From the NCBI GenBank assembly GCA_964017045.1, contig OZ024807.1, forward strand, positions 14,392,941 through 14,456,940: a stretch of DNA of 64,000 bases, written 5' to 3'. Positions within the stretch are counted from its first letter, which is position 1. Each line of letters starts with the position of its first letter. The notes below the pieces were generated by a model. The model was not told where the DNA came from and ran no database searches. It saw only the letters and a program-made list of their open reading frames with translations. This document shows positions 38,261 through 50,173 of the stretch, piece by piece. The stretch comes from Omphiscola glabra. Taxonomy: Eukaryota; Mollusca; Gastropoda; Lymnaeidae. The position numbers and the translations under genes are program-made.

Positions 38261-39437
38261 GTCATGTGCACATCTACGATCCGATCTTAACATATCTTTA
38301 AGAAAACGCGGCTCTGGCATTTCAAAAAAAAAATAGGGGGTGGGGTAGACGGGGGTGGTGGTGGTTGTTTTTTTGTTTGTTTTGGAGGGTTGGATTGACA
38401 GATGGTAAAACGTTGGAGGGAGGTAGGGAAATGAGATCAGGAGGAAAGTAAAAGAGGGATGACAAAAAGTGGGATCATTTTATGAAGTGAGGGGGGTCGG
38501 GGGGACTTGTGGTAACAGGGTTGGAGATGGAAGATATCAGATGGAGATAACAATGAAACTGGGTCACGAGAAAGATGGATGGCTGGGGATAAAAGGGAGA
38601 GGAGAATATCATACGGTTCGTAAAGTGGTGTAGAAGAAAAACAATTCTCTCGTCTCCTCCGGAGAAGTCCGACCAAGGCTTCATCTTCATCTCTTGCATA
38701 AAAGAACCCAACTGAAATATGACGAAATGAAACGAAACAAAATGAAATCCAAGGAATCCTATTTTTTCCCCAGCGGTGCTGTTAATTAAAGGGAAGAACA
38801 CTTGTGGACGAGGGAAGAGAGAGTGGATAGAGAGAAATAGAGAGAGAGGGTGAGTGAAGTGTGTATGTGTGGAGTGTAGGAGATACAACCCGCATTTGTA
38901 TGAGAGGGCGATATGTTAAGGGAGAACGCATGCATACTTCGACATAACAGCTAATTAAATACGTTGAAGCTAATCTGCTTGGGGTGGGGGGGGGATTAGG
39001 CTAATCTGCTGGGGGATTAAGTTGGACCATGTGTCAATTATGAATCATCAGATTTCATGGCGTACAATTGTAAGGATGGTATAAACAGACACGACAGGTC
39101 ACTGGAGAGCTCTCGAATTGTTTAGTCATACAGAAAAACAGCATTGCTGACCGTTGACGCACTTGCATAGCTACATATATGGTTATGACGGAGGGCATTA
39201 TAATCATTATTATAATAGTAGTAACAGCGTTCTAGAAACTATATCATGACAATGAAATTGATTACAATCTCAGATTCGTGATAATAATGATTAACTGGAC
39301 GTCACCGCTCGTCGGTGTAAATCATGTTGCAAATGTTGGCGGCAATGCCGACGCTCAACTTTTGGCCTTTGTAGGTGTATAAATGAGAGGGGGGGGGGGG
39401 GTGGTGTCGCCAATGTTAGTGCTAATCTGGTCCTGAA
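38261..39437. other. Intergenic, no gene recognised
   Basis: A GA-rich stretch at 38805-38870 and G tracts near 38985 and 39390. Confidence 0.65.
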
Positions 39438-39880
39438 GTTGGTGGCCGATAAGGAAGCTACGGTGGAGCTTTGTTGGGTACTTACGTTGGTGGCCGATAA
39501 GGAAGCTACGGTGGAGCTTTGGTGGATACTTACGTTGGTGGCCGATAAGGAAGCTACGGTGGAGCTTTGGTGGATACTTACGTTGGTGGCCGATAAGGAA
39601 GCTACGGTGGAGCTTTGTTGGGTACTTACGTTGGTGGCCGATAAGGAAACTACGGTGGAGGTTTTTTGGGTACTTACGTTGGTGGCCGATAAGGAAACTA
39701 CGGTGGAGGTTTTTTGGGTACTTACGTTGGTGGCCGATAAGGAAGCTACGGTGGAGCTTTGGTGGATACTTACGTTGGTGGCCGATAAGGAAGCTACGGT
39801 GGAGCTTTGTTGGGTACTTACGTTGGTGGCCGATAAGGAAACTACGGTGGAGGTTTTTTGGGTACTTACGTTGGTGGCAA
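39438..39880. repeat. 48 bp minisatellite, 9 copies
   Basis: Core GTTGGTGGCCGATAAGGAAG, CTACGGTGGAGCTTTG and GGTACTTAC. Three subtypes (TTGTTGGG, TTGGTGGA, TTTTTTGGG) are arranged in blocks. A G tract lies about 40 bp to the left. Confidence 0.96.
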
Positions 39881-39987
39881 CGTGATTGTTTGTGCTTGCC
39901 TTGATGGACTCATGACTGTACACAAAATCAGTAATGTTGGAGTTTCTGCTTTGTCGCTAACGGTAGGCCTTATGTTGGTGTAAAGGC

Positions 39988-40200
39988 CGGTGCTAAAGCT
40001 GGTTCTAACGTCCATGCCAACACTGGTTCTAACGTCGATGTCAAAAAGCTGGTTCTAACGTCGATGCCAAAGCTGGTTCTAACGTCGATGCCCAAGCTGG
40101 TTTTAACGTCGAGGTCAAAGCTAGTTCTAACGTCGATGCCAAAGCTGGTTCTAACGTCGATGTCAAAGCTGGTTCTAGCGTGTATCCTAAAGATGGTGCT
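39988..40200. repeat. 24 bp minisatellite, about 8 copies
   Basis: Core GCTGGTTCTAACGTCGATGC then CAAA. Confidence 0.93.
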
Positions 40201-41004
40201 TATGTTGGTGCCTGAAAAATGCTGATGTTGGTGCTAAGGTCGGTGCTAAAGTAGAGTTCGTGTTTTGAGCCGGTGTCACCAGCTACTTCACAACCTCATA
40301 AAAGCCGTAAGCCATGAGCACGGACCAAGGGTTACGATCAAGGCGCGTCCTTGACCTTGTTCAATAAGGAGAAAATTGCCAGAAAAACCTAATTTTCCCC
40401 CATCTTCTGTAGGAGAAGTGCAGTTTGGAAGTGGGGGTGGGGTGTGGGGAGGAGATGGCGGTGCAGGCATTGGCAGTGGTGAGTGCAGGGGCGGTGCACA
40501 CTCAAAAGTTAATAATGAGCATGAAAGTGTCATGGGGGGCGGGGGAGGATGTGTGATATTGGGGGGGGGGGTGTAATAAGAGTGATCGGCAAGAAACTAC
40601 GTCACAGGAAGAGATTTGAAAGAGAAAAAAAGGAAGTAAAAAGTAGAGCCCGCCCCCCCCTCCCTCCATTTTTTTCTTCTGTTTCTGGTGTTGTTTTTAG
40701 GAGGGAAATATGTGTGACATTGAAGATGGGTGGGGGGTTAGAAGCCTTACAAGAGTTGATGGAAGGGTTAAAATGAGAGAATATGGGGTAAAAGATGGGA
40801 TTACGGGTTTGGAGAGAGAGAGAAAAATATAGAGAAAATAAGATAAGAGTGAGAAATAAGAAAGAGAGAGAGCGAGAGAGAGAGAGAGAAGAGAGAGAGT
40901 AATATGGTGAGAAACAAAGAGTGCTTGAGACAGGAGTAAAATAGTTTGTTTTATAGTTGAGTTTATAAAGTCCAAGGGAATATTTGAAGGATTAAGAATG
41001 TATG
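40201..41004. other. Intergenic, no gene recognised
   Basis: G-rich stretches at 40430-40570 and a (GA)n run at 40815-40905. Confidence 0.65.
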
Positions 41005-41580
41005 CCATTATTGTATGTGTAGTGAAGGCAACGATTGTATGTGTAGTGAAGGCAATGATTGTATGTGTAGTGAAGGTAATGATTGTATGTATAGTGAAGG
41101 CAATGATTGTATGTATAGTGAAGACAATGACTGTATGTATCGTTAAGGCAATGATTATATTATAGTGAAGGCAATGATTGTATGTATAGTTAAGGCAATG
41201 ATTATATTATAGTGAAGGCAAGGATTGTATGTATAGTTAAGGCAATGATTATATTATAGTGAAGGCAAGGATTGTATTATATTGAAGGCAATGATTTTAT
41301 GTATAGTGAAGGTAATGATTGTATGTATAGTGAAGGCAATGATAGTATGTATAGTGAAGGCAATGATTGTATGTATAGTGAAGGCAATGACTGTATGTAT
41401 AGTTAAGGCAATGATTATATTATAGTGAAGGCAATGATTGTATGTATAGTGAAGACAATGATTGTAATATAGTGAAGGCAATGATTGCATTATAATGAAT
41501 GCAATGATTGTATTATAGTGAATGCAATGATTGTGTGTGTAGTGAAGGCCATAAGTGTATGTATAGTGAAGGCAATAATT
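41005..41580. repeat. 24 bp minisatellite, about 24 copies
   Basis: Core TGTATGTATAGTGAAGGCAA then TGAT, with an ATTATATTATAGT variant. Confidence 0.95.
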
Positions 41581-41702
41581 GTATTTAAGGCGGATGTCAA
41601 CGTGGATTTGACGTAATTTGGTCCACAGGTAAAATGGACAGTGTCAATTCTATTTATATGTATTTCATGATTACGACTGCATGCCATGGAAACCTCTGCA
41701 AT

Positions 41703-42245
41703 GAGAGAGTAGGAAACATGAGAGAATGGAAAACAAGAGAGTATGAGAGAGTAGAAAACAGGAGAGAATGAGAGAGTAGAAAACAGGAGAGAATGAGAGA
41801 GTAGAAAACAGGAGAGAATGAGAGAGTAGAAAACAGGAGAGAATGAGAGAGTAGAAAACAGGAGAGAATGAGAGAGTAGAAAACAGGAGAGAATGAGAGA
41901 GTAGAAAACAGGAGAGAATGAGAGAGTAGAAAACAGGAGAGAATGAGAGAATGGAAAACAAGAGAGTATGAGAGAGTAGAAAACAGGAGAGAATGAGAGA
42001 GTAGAAAACAGGAGAGAATGAGAGAGTAGAAAACAGGAGAGAATGAGAGAGTAGAAAACAGGAGAGAATGAGAGAGTAGAAAACAGGAGAGAATGAGAGA
42101 GTAGAAAACAGGAGAGAATGAGTGAGTAGAAAACAGGAGAGAATGAGAGAGAAGAAAGCAGGAGAGAATGAGAGAGTAAAAACAGGAGAGAACGAGAGAG
42201 TAGAAAAACAGGAGAGAATGAGAGAGTAGAAAACAGGAGAGAATG
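41703..42245. repeat. 25 bp purine-rich minisatellite, about 22 copies
   Basis: Core GAATGAGAGAGTAGAAAACA then GGAGA. Strand asymmetry is extreme (almost all purine on the plus strand). It grades into a (GA)n microsatellite at 42246-42430. Confidence 0.96.
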
Positions 42246-42430
42246 AAAAAGATAGGGACAGAGACAAAGCGAGACAGAAATAGGCAAACAGAGAGAGGCA
42301 GCGAGGGAGCAAAGAGAGAGAGGGGCAGAGAGAGAGAGAGATGCAGAGAGAGAGAGAGAGAAAGAGAGAGGGTGAGATGCAGAGTAATACAGAGAGAGTC
42401 AGAGAGAAGAATAGAGATAGAGAGAAAGAC

Positions 42431-43496
42431 AAAAAAGCAATCGTGGAAAGGGGAGATGAAACAAGAAAGAGGAGATGCCTGAAACATGAGAAATGAGGGC
42501 CCCGGGGATGGGGAGTTAAGGAGGTGGGGAGGGGGAGAGTAAACCGGAAACTCAAAGTTAATATAAAAAAGGGGGGGGGGGTAAAAATGAAGGGGGAAAA
42601 AGTAAAGGGGAAAGAAGCGCAGGAGAATCTGATTGGTCGAGCTGCTTGCATCATCACATGCCCAGAATAGCTGTGGTCCAGTGTCACCCACCCTTACGCC
42701 GTGCAGGAAAACTGCAGCAGGGGCCAGATTTGGGTCAGAGTCGATTACTGTGGCTTCCAGCATAGGCCAAAGGAGAAAGCCACCCCCAGCCGCCCCTTCT
42801 TCCCGTGCATGCCATCTAGCTGTCATTGTTTTCTGGCCATGGCACTAAACTCACTCACCCACTCCCCCCCCCCCCAAAGGGAACGGGGGTGGGTGGGTGG
42901 GGGAAGGGATAATTTGGTCGGTGCAGCGAAATATAAATTTGGGGAGGTGGGGGTGGAAGGAACAAGGGGGTGGTTGAATACACCGAAAGATAGTCCATGT
43001 CCGCCTTTACTACAGAACTGTTTAGCCCTCAAACGGACACGCGTGTCATTAAGAATATGCGTGACACACATCGATACCATTACGACCAGAAAGCAAGGCA
43101 CTCGTCCGGCAACCACGAAAGATGATGAGCACGACACCACACACACTCCCATCAAGTGTAAATAAAACATCTCCCATGTGAAGAACACAAAAAAAAAAAT
43201 AATCAAAAAAAACAAAAAAAACTAACAAACTTCCAAAGAGATTTTTAAGGCTATAAGCTAAGAGGCTAAGGGAAAAATACAGATTTCGAACCACTGGCTA
43301 AGCTAAGTTCAACGCCGCGAAGCGTTGTTGTAATAGTATGTTAAATTGCATTGCGAGACGGAAATGCAATGAAAGACCAACAACAATAAGCAATACAAGA
43401 TGACACCACTCACTGCTCAGTGTTCTCCACGGCGGTGAGTTTATTCTAAAAGACCAGAAGTGCGCGTTAATTCAGATCGACCAGTGAATGTGTTCC
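42431..43496. other. Intergenic, no gene recognised
   Basis: G tract at 42570-42580, C tract near 42866 and an A-rich run at 43190-43230. Confidence 0.65.
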
Positions 43497-43975
43497 GTGG
43501 CCAAAAGTTGGGACGCTCTTCCACACACAAGTCGTAAGTTTGAAGTGGCCAGAAGTTGGGACGCTCTTCCACACACAAGTGGTAAGTTTGAAGTGGCCAG
43601 AAGTTGGGACGCTCTTCCACACACAAGTCGTAAGTTTGAAGTGGCCAGAAGCTGGGACGCTCTTCCACACACAAGTGGTAAGTTTGAAGTGGCCAGAAGT
43701 TGGGACGCTCTTCCACACACAAGTCGTAGGCTTGAAGTGGCCAGAAGTTGGGACGCTCTTCCACACACAAGTCGTAAGTTTGAAGTGGCCAGAAGTTGGG
43801 ACGCTCTTCCACACACAAGTCGTAGATTTGAAGTGGCCAGAAGTTGGGACGCTCTTCCACACACAAGTCGTAGGCTTGAAGTGGCCAGAAGTTGGGACGC
43901 TCTTCCACACACAAGTCGTAAGTTTGAAGTGGCCAGAAGTTGGGACGCTCTTCCACACACAACTCGTAGCCTTGA
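43497..43975. repeat. 48 bp minisatellite, 10 copies
   Basis: Core AGAAGTTGGGACGCTCTTCC, ACACACAAGTCGTAAG and TTTGAAGTGGCC. Five frames are open for 148-188 codons because 48 is a multiple of three. Confidence 0.97.
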
Positions 43976-44282
43976 AACATTTTTAAAAAGCCAGTTTTTC
44001 CCCCCATTCATTTTGTAATCTGAGAAGCACGTCGGGTATCCATGGTGTAGTTTTTTTGGAGATCTCTGGTGTGGTGGTTATCTTAGAATTATTTACATTG
44101 TCTTACAGTTTACAGCTTATAACTGATTTCCTATATGTTAAATTAACAGAAAAAAAGAAAATAATAGAAATTATCTCAACTTTTAAATGTCACAGTTAAA
44201 GAACTGGAACTTAAAGGTATTGGCAGCCTCATGAGGTTCAGACCCTCCGTACCAACAGTCTGACTTTACCCACAGCTAGTTG

Positions 44283-44440
44283 CCGACCCCTAGTACAAAC
44301 AGACGGAATGTACCAGCTGACGTTGCTTACCCTTGGTACAAACAGACAGAATGTAACATCTACCAGTGACCAGGCCTTGGTACAAACAGACTGAATGTAC
44401 CAGCTGACAGCTGCCGACCCTTGTTACAATCAGTATACAT
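44283..44440. repeat. Degenerate tandem repeat of about 55 bp, 3 copies
   Basis: Units share CCTTGGTACAAACAGAC, GAATGTAC and CCAGCTGAC. Confidence 0.8.
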
Positions 44441-44865
44441 TCATTATGTGACACAATTCTGCTTTCTACGGTTAGGAGGTGGAGCGTATGCCAACAAGAG
44501 TCAATCTCACCATTTCTTCTCCTCTCAAGTTAGATCAATCCTCCATTAACCGCGCCTGGAAACGAATGCCTTTAATCACCAGATACAATATTTTCATGGG
44601 ATTACATGAAAGGGCATTAGTTATCCCACTAAGACGGGCCCGATGGTTACATTTCTCAAACAGGATTATTTGTTTAGCCTCGCCAACGCGGGTCTCATCC
44701 GCTCTGCCCGGGGGGGGGGGGGGGGAGGGGTTTGTTGGGGGCGCTCTGCAAGAAAACTTGTATGGAAGTATTAAACTTAGAGATGGCGTTAAACTAGGCG
44801 ATGTTTGCAGTTCAGAGCCCTTAAAAATCATCTGGCACACAGCCGAAGCCCGACGCTCGTAGGCC
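44441..44865. other. Intergenic, no gene recognised
   Basis: A 127-codon plus-strand frame is split by a 16 bp G tract (44710-44725) and shows no recognisable motif. Confidence 0.55.
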
Positions 44866-45055
44866 AATTATCAACGGCCAACTATCAACGGCCAACTATC
44901 AATGGACTACTGTCAATGGCCAACTATCAACGGACAACGATCAACGGCCAACTATCAACGGCCAACTATCAACGGCAAACTATCAACGACCAACTATCAA
45001 TGGGCACAGATCAACGGCCAACTATCAATGGGCAACTACCAAATGGTTTACAAGG
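44866..45055. repeat. 14 bp minisatellite, about 13 copies
   Basis: Unit GGCCAACTATCAAC with variants. Confidence 0.94.
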
Positions 45056-45454
45056 CAAGGCCAATAGGCAATGATGAACATGGGCATGACGCCGGTTATT
45101 TCAAAAGACCGTAGTTAAATTCCCAATTTTGACACAGAATCTGAAGAAATGTGGATATCATTGGGTTGTAGTGTGGGGGCGTAAGGTAGGCGCTGGTGTT
45201 GGGGGACACTAGAGGAGTAAGAAAATATAGTCTACTGTAAGGACCCATTCGTTCAAGCATATCATGACAGTGATGACCAAAACGTTTTGCTAACGGCTAC
45301 CGTATGTTTATATGCATTATGACCAAATACAGGAGTCCATCCCTCCCCACAATCCACACGGCATAAAATCGGAGAAAGGCCCCTGTACAATAAAAAGTTG
45401 TCAACTGTGGAGCACATCTGACCCAGATTGGTATGTTTTATGTACTTCGATCAA
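45056..45454. other. Intergenic, no feature recognised
   Basis: Unique sequence only. Confidence 0.6.
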
Positions 45455-45850
45455 ATGGAATAGCGTGGCATGTCGTGTGTTCTTTCATCAAAGAGAATAG
45501 CATGGCGTGTTGTGTGTACTCCCATCAAAGGGAATGGCGTGGCATGTTGTGTGTACTCCCATCAAAGGGAATGGCGTGGCATGTTGTGTGTACTCCCATC
45601 AAAGGGAATGGAGTGGCATGTTGTGTGTACTCCCATCAAAGGGAATGGCGTGGCATGTTGTGTGTACTCCCATCAAAAAGAATGGCGTGGCATGTTGTGT
45701 GTACTCCCATCAAAAAGAATGGCGTGGCATGTTGTGTGTACTCCCATCAAAGGGAATGGCGTGGCATGTTGTGTGTACTCCCATCAAAAAGAATGGCGTG
45801 GCATGTTGTGTGTTCTTCTATCAAAAAGAATGGAGTGGCATGTTCGTAAC
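45455..45850. repeat. 37 bp minisatellite, about 10.5 copies
   Basis: Core GGAATGGCGTGGCATGTTGT then GTGTACTCCCATCAAAG; an AAAAG variant is interspersed. Confidence 0.96.
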
Positions 45851-46480
45851 GAAGAGAAGAGAAAAAAAAAACATGCTGGGGGAGGGTGAATCATAATAAT
45901 AATGGTTGATGAGATGCACCCGCCCAAACCCCACACCCCCTCCTCGAAACAGAGCCCCATCACCACTCTCTCTTCAACATGTAACTAAATGACGTGAGCA
46001 CATCTCCCCCCCCCCCCCCCCTTTTCTGCATATCAGAGGACAACTCCCACAGCCCCAATGCATTAGTTGAGTGAAGAGCTACTTGCCCTTGTCCCAAATG
46101 ACCTCTCTACTCCCTCACCCTCCTCTTTTTTCTCTCCTCCTTTTTTCCCCACCCCCATCTTTCATTATATTCCCCCTCCCTTTTCCCCCCTCCCATCTAA
46201 CACAACATCTCCCTTGTCCATCCAACTAGTTTCTTTCCCGTCCGGGTTCTCTCTGAATTTCCCCGTGCGGTGACAATTTTCTTGAGCGTCCCCGGAAACA
46301 AGGGCAACTCTAAATCTGTAACTTTTGACTTGAGTTATTCTCCCTTGCGCCACTGTTTCATAAATTATTTTTTTTTGCTCCACAAATGGGCGTATTCCGC
46401 TCTGGCGTGAATCTCGTGGTGCAAGGGCGCGGCTACCAACTGGGATGACATGTGCCCACGGTTCGGAAAGGGGGGTCTGC
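45851..46480. other. Intergenic, no gene recognised
   Basis: A 16 bp C tract at 46006-46021, pyrimidine-rich at 46100-46210. Confidence 0.6.
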
Positions 46481-46854
46481 ACCAGGGCGGCCCTTATTTT
46501 GGGGCGGCGTTTTCAGTCCACTTCAGATACTTTAGGATGATTATTTTATGTGTTATTTTTATGTCTTGTTGTTTTCGTTAGTTTAGAGCTTAGGGCAGCG
46601 GTTCTCAACCTGTGGGTCGCGACCCCTTTGGGGGTCGAACGACCCTTACAGAGGGGTCGCCTAAGACCATCGGAAAGCACATATCCTATACAGTTATGAA
46701 GCAGCACGGAAAATAATTTTGTGGTTAGGGGTCGCCACAACATGAGGAACTGTGTTAAATGGTCGCGGCATTAGGAAGGTTGAGAACCACTGGCTTAGGC
46801 CCTGCTGAATCAAGGACCGCCCCGGTCGGTTCAAACTCTAGCCACGCCACTGCA
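46481..46854. mobile_element. Older dispersed repeat interrupted by the SPIN element (tentative)
   Basis: The flanks of the SPIN element share GGCGGCCCTTATTTTGGGGC on the left and GACCGCCCC plus CTAGCCACGCCACTGC on the right. Read on the minus strand the right flank begins GCAGTGGCGTGGCTAG, a start I associate with abundant mollusc short repeats. This suggests insertion into an older element. Boundaries are approximate. Confidence 0.35.
46596..46792. mobile_element. SPIN-type hAT MITE
   Basis: The 197 bp element begins CAGCGGTTCTCAACCTGTGG and ends GGTTGAGAACCACTG, imperfect 16 bp terminal inverted repeats. The interior carries GGGTCGCGACCCCTTTGGGG, CGCCTAAGACCATCGGAAA and GCGGCATTAGGAAGG, which I recognise as the SPIN (Space Invaders) non-autonomous hAT. 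It is flanked by gcttaggg (46588-46595) and gcttaggc (46793-46800), a 7-of-8 match to an 8 bp hAT target duplication. No transposase is present. Confidence 0.9.
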
Positions 46855-47074
46855 TGACCTCCCATACAAAACTCGAGATTCACGGTTTTAAACTGGCAGC
46901 AAGGATGGGGGAATTATATCCACACTCTTATCTTCATCTTATTATTTGGTTATTTTACTTAAGCATGACCTCCAATATAAAACTTGAGATTCGCGGTCTC
47001 AAACTGACAGCACGGTTGGGGGAATTATATCCTCACTGTTATCTTCATCTTATTAATGGGCTATTTTACTAAAG
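46854..47074. repeat. Two-copy direct repeat, 111 bp
   Basis: Copies start ATGACCTCC at 46854 and 46965 and share GAGATTC, GGGGGAATTATATCC and TATCTTCATCTTATTA. They are about 85 percent alike by eye. It could be part of a dispersed element. Confidence 0.85.
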
Positions 47075-47253
47075 ACCCGAGCTTTGGGATTTTAAAAAAA
47101 AAAAAACTTCTTGAAAGGTTCGACATAGATAGAGACACTTAAGGAAAGAAGACAGTGACAGCATTTGATACAAGTTCATCGATAAATCCAGGCACCGAGG
47201 GTTCTCTTGTACTTCATAATAGTCCAATTAGAGTATCTGAATGGGCTGTTGTC

Positions 47254-47759
47254 AGGGGTCGTTCGCAAATTACGTCACGCAAAAAAAATTGACCCTTTTA
47301 CAGCCCCCTCCCCCGTGACACAAAGTGTCACACATTTTTTACCCACCCCCTTTTTAGTTTCACGTCACACCTAAAGAAAAAATCAAATCAAAAATAAAAT
47401 TTTCAAAACTAAACTAAGATTTTATTTTATTTTTTAACATTTTCCCATAATGATAATGGATTAAGATGTAGATTTATTAGAAATCTGTGACGAGAAACAA
47501 GTCATTCCCGAGCCGAATGTTTTTGCGCAAAAGGTGTGCGCGACTGAGGTTCGCGGTACCTATACCACCCAAGGCAATTGGGACCTCAAATTAATGATTT
47601 TAAAATTAATTGAATAAAGATTTTTCGAAATTAGAAAAATTTAGATTTAAAAACAAAATTGTGACGTCACAAATCGTTGACCCTCCCTCCCCTGTCACAA
47701 AGTGTCACAAATTCTCGACCCTCCCTCCCCGAGCGTGACGTAATTTGCGAACGACCCCT
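47254..47759. mobile_element. MITE with 27 bp terminal inverted repeats
   Basis: The left end is AGGGGTCGTTCGCAAATTAC followed by GTCACGC; the right end (47733-47759) is its exact reverse complement. The 506 bp interior is AT-rich, with inner GTGACACAAAGTGTCACA palindromes at both ends. The flanks (gttgtc and aagcaa) show no clear target duplication, so I do not assign a superfamily. A second, truncated copy lies at 18730-18893. Confidence 0.85.
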
Positions 47760-47940
47760 AAGCAAGTCATGGTGCTCCATGTTAGGGACGGTTGCAAGTG
47801 TTACTAAAAAATTACTAAAATTACTAACAACGAAGGAAGTGTATATTATGCAACCGAAGCGACCTTTATGTATTTAAAATAATCTGGACCGGGAGTGGGG
47901 GGGAAGGGGGGTGTAAGATGGGGTTTGTTTGAGACGGAGG

Positions 47941-49550
47941 TGTTATTGTTTGTTTCTAAGTGTTGTTGTGTCTTCTGACCAGTAGATGTTATTGTTTGTT
48001 TCTAAGTGTTGTTGTGTCTTCTGACCAGCAGATGTTATTGTTTGTTTCTAAGTGTTGTTGTGTCTTCTGACCAGTAGATGTTATTGTTTGTTTCTAAGTG
48101 TTGTTGTGTCTTCTGACCAGTAGATGTTATTGTTTGTTTCTAAGTGTTGTTGTGTCTTCTGACCAGTAGATGTTATTGTTTGTTTCTAAGTGTTGTTGTG
48201 TCTTCTGACCAGTAGATGTTATTGTTTGTTTCTAAGTGTTGTTGTGTCTTCTGACCAGCAGATGTTATTGTTTGTTTCTAAGTGTTGTTGTGTCTTCTGA
48301 CCAGTAGATGTTATTGTTTCTTTCTAAGTGTTGTTGTGTCTTCTGACCAGTAGATGTTATTGTTTCTTTCTAAGTGTTGTTGTGTCTTCTGACCAGCAGA
48401 TGTTATTGTTTGTTTCTAAGTGTTGTAAAGTCTTCTGACCAGTAGATGTTATTGTTTGTTTCTAAGTGTTGTAAAGTCTTCTGACCAGTAGACGTTATTG
48501 TTTGTTTCTAAGTGTTGTAAATTCTTCTGACCAGTAGATGTTATTGTTTGTTTCTAAGTGTTGTAAAGTCTTCTGACCAGTAGATGTTATTGTTTCTTTC
48601 TAAGTGTTGTAAATTCTTCTGACCAGTAGATGTTATTGTTTGTTTCTAAGTGTTGTAAAGTCTTCTGACCAGTAGATGTTATTGTTTCTTTCTAAGTGTT
48701 GTAAATTCTTCTGACCAGTAGACGTTATTGTTTCTTTCTAAGTGTTGTAAAGTCTTCTGACCAGTAGATGTTATTGTTTGTTTCTAAGTGTTGTAAATTC
48801 TTCTGACCAGTAGATGTTATTGTTTGTTTCTAAGTGTTGTAAATTCTTCTGACCAGTAGACGTTATTGTTTCTTTCTAAGTGTTGTAAAGTCTTCTGACC
48901 AGTAGATGTTATTGTTTGTTTCTAAGTGTTGTAAATTCTTCTGACCAGTAGACGTTATTGTTTCTTTCTAAGTGTTGTAAAGTCTTCTGACCAGTAGATG
49001 TTATTGTTTGTTTCTAAGTGTTGTAAATTCTTCTGACCAGTAGATGTTATTGTTTGTTTCTAAGTGTTGTAAATTCTTCTGACCAGTAGATGTTATTGTT
49101 TGTTTCTAAGTGTTGTAAAGTCTTCTGACCAGTAGATGTTATTGTTTGTTTCTAAGTGTTGTAAAGTCTTCTGACCAGTAGATGTTATTGTTTCTTTCTA
49201 AGTGTTGTAAAGTCTTCTGACCAGTAGATGTTATTGTTTCTTTCTAAGTGTTGTAAAGTCTTCTGACCAGTAGACGTTATTGTTTCTTTCTAAGTGTTGT
49301 AAAGTCTTCTGACCAGTAGATGTTATTGTTTGTTTCTAAGTGTTGTAAAGTCTTCTGACCATTAGATGTTATTGTTTCTTTCTAAGTGTTGTAAAGTCTT
49401 CTGACCAGTAGATGTTATTGTTTCTTTCTAAGTGTTGTAAAGTCTTCTGACCAGTAGATGTTATTGTTTCTTTCTAAGTGTTGTAAAGTCTTCTGACCAG
49501 TAGATGTTATTGTTTCTTTCTAAGTGTTGTAAAGTCTTCTGACCAGTAGA
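47941..49550. repeat. 1.6 kb minisatellite, 46 bp unit, 35 copies
   Basis: Core TGTTATTGTTTGTTTCTAAG, TGTTG, then TCTTCTGACCAGTAGA. Total length 1610 bp equals 35 x 46. The first ten or so units have GTTGTTGTGTC; the rest have GTTGTAAAGTC or GTTGTAAATTC. TTTGTTTC and TTTCTTTC variants mix, with TTTCTTTC dominating the last units. Confidence 0.98.
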
Positions 49551-49688
49551 TGTTTGTTTTTTGTTTTGTTTTTTTACTTCAAGATAAAACGACGAATTTA
49601 AGATTGTAATAAAAAGACGCCCCATCCTGGTGAGGAAGAGAACTTTGGCAGAACTGGCCGTGAATGGGGATGTGCTCATCTGAGGAGA

Positions 49689-49945
49689 CCGACACCGAAC
49701 ACACATGCACGACACCGAACACACATGCACGACACCAAACACACATGCACGACACCGAACACACATGCACGACACCGAACACACATGCACGACACCAAAC
49801 AAACATGCACGACACCGAACACACATCCACACACCGAACACACATACACGACTTCGAACACGCATACACGACACCGAACACACATGAACGACACCGAACA
49901 CACATGAACGACACCGAACAAACATGCACGACTTCGAACACGCAT
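49689..49945. repeat. 20 bp minisatellite, about 13 copies
   Basis: Unit ACGACACCGAACACACATGC. Confidence 0.96.
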
Positions 49946-50173
49946 ACTCGTGCACACGGACGAAACATATGGAAGTTTCAACCAAACACAATTCTTTTAG
50001 CCCAGGAGTTCTTCACATCATTCTTATTGGAGTTTATTATTTTTTTTGCAGTGCTGCACCATCTCCTCATTTCGAAACCAAACCTCCATCTACATTTCAA
50101 AACTTATTTCCCACATCCCCCATAATATAGAATGTTTAAAAATAATGCAAATAAACCTGATATTTCTAGCTCT

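Noticed and set aside
41654..42826. 390-codon minus-strand frame rich in F, S and L
   Set aside because: Most of it is the 25 bp purine-rich array read on the pyrimidine strand; the N-terminal part has no recognisable domain.
44479..44862. 127-codon plus-strand frame
   Set aside because: Broken in composition by a 16 bp G tract, no motif, and an opposing frame of similar length on the other strand.
46822..46836. GGTTCAAACTC as a tRNA B box
   Set aside because: No A box at the right distance and no cloverleaf; better explained as part of the dispersed repeat flanking the SPIN element.
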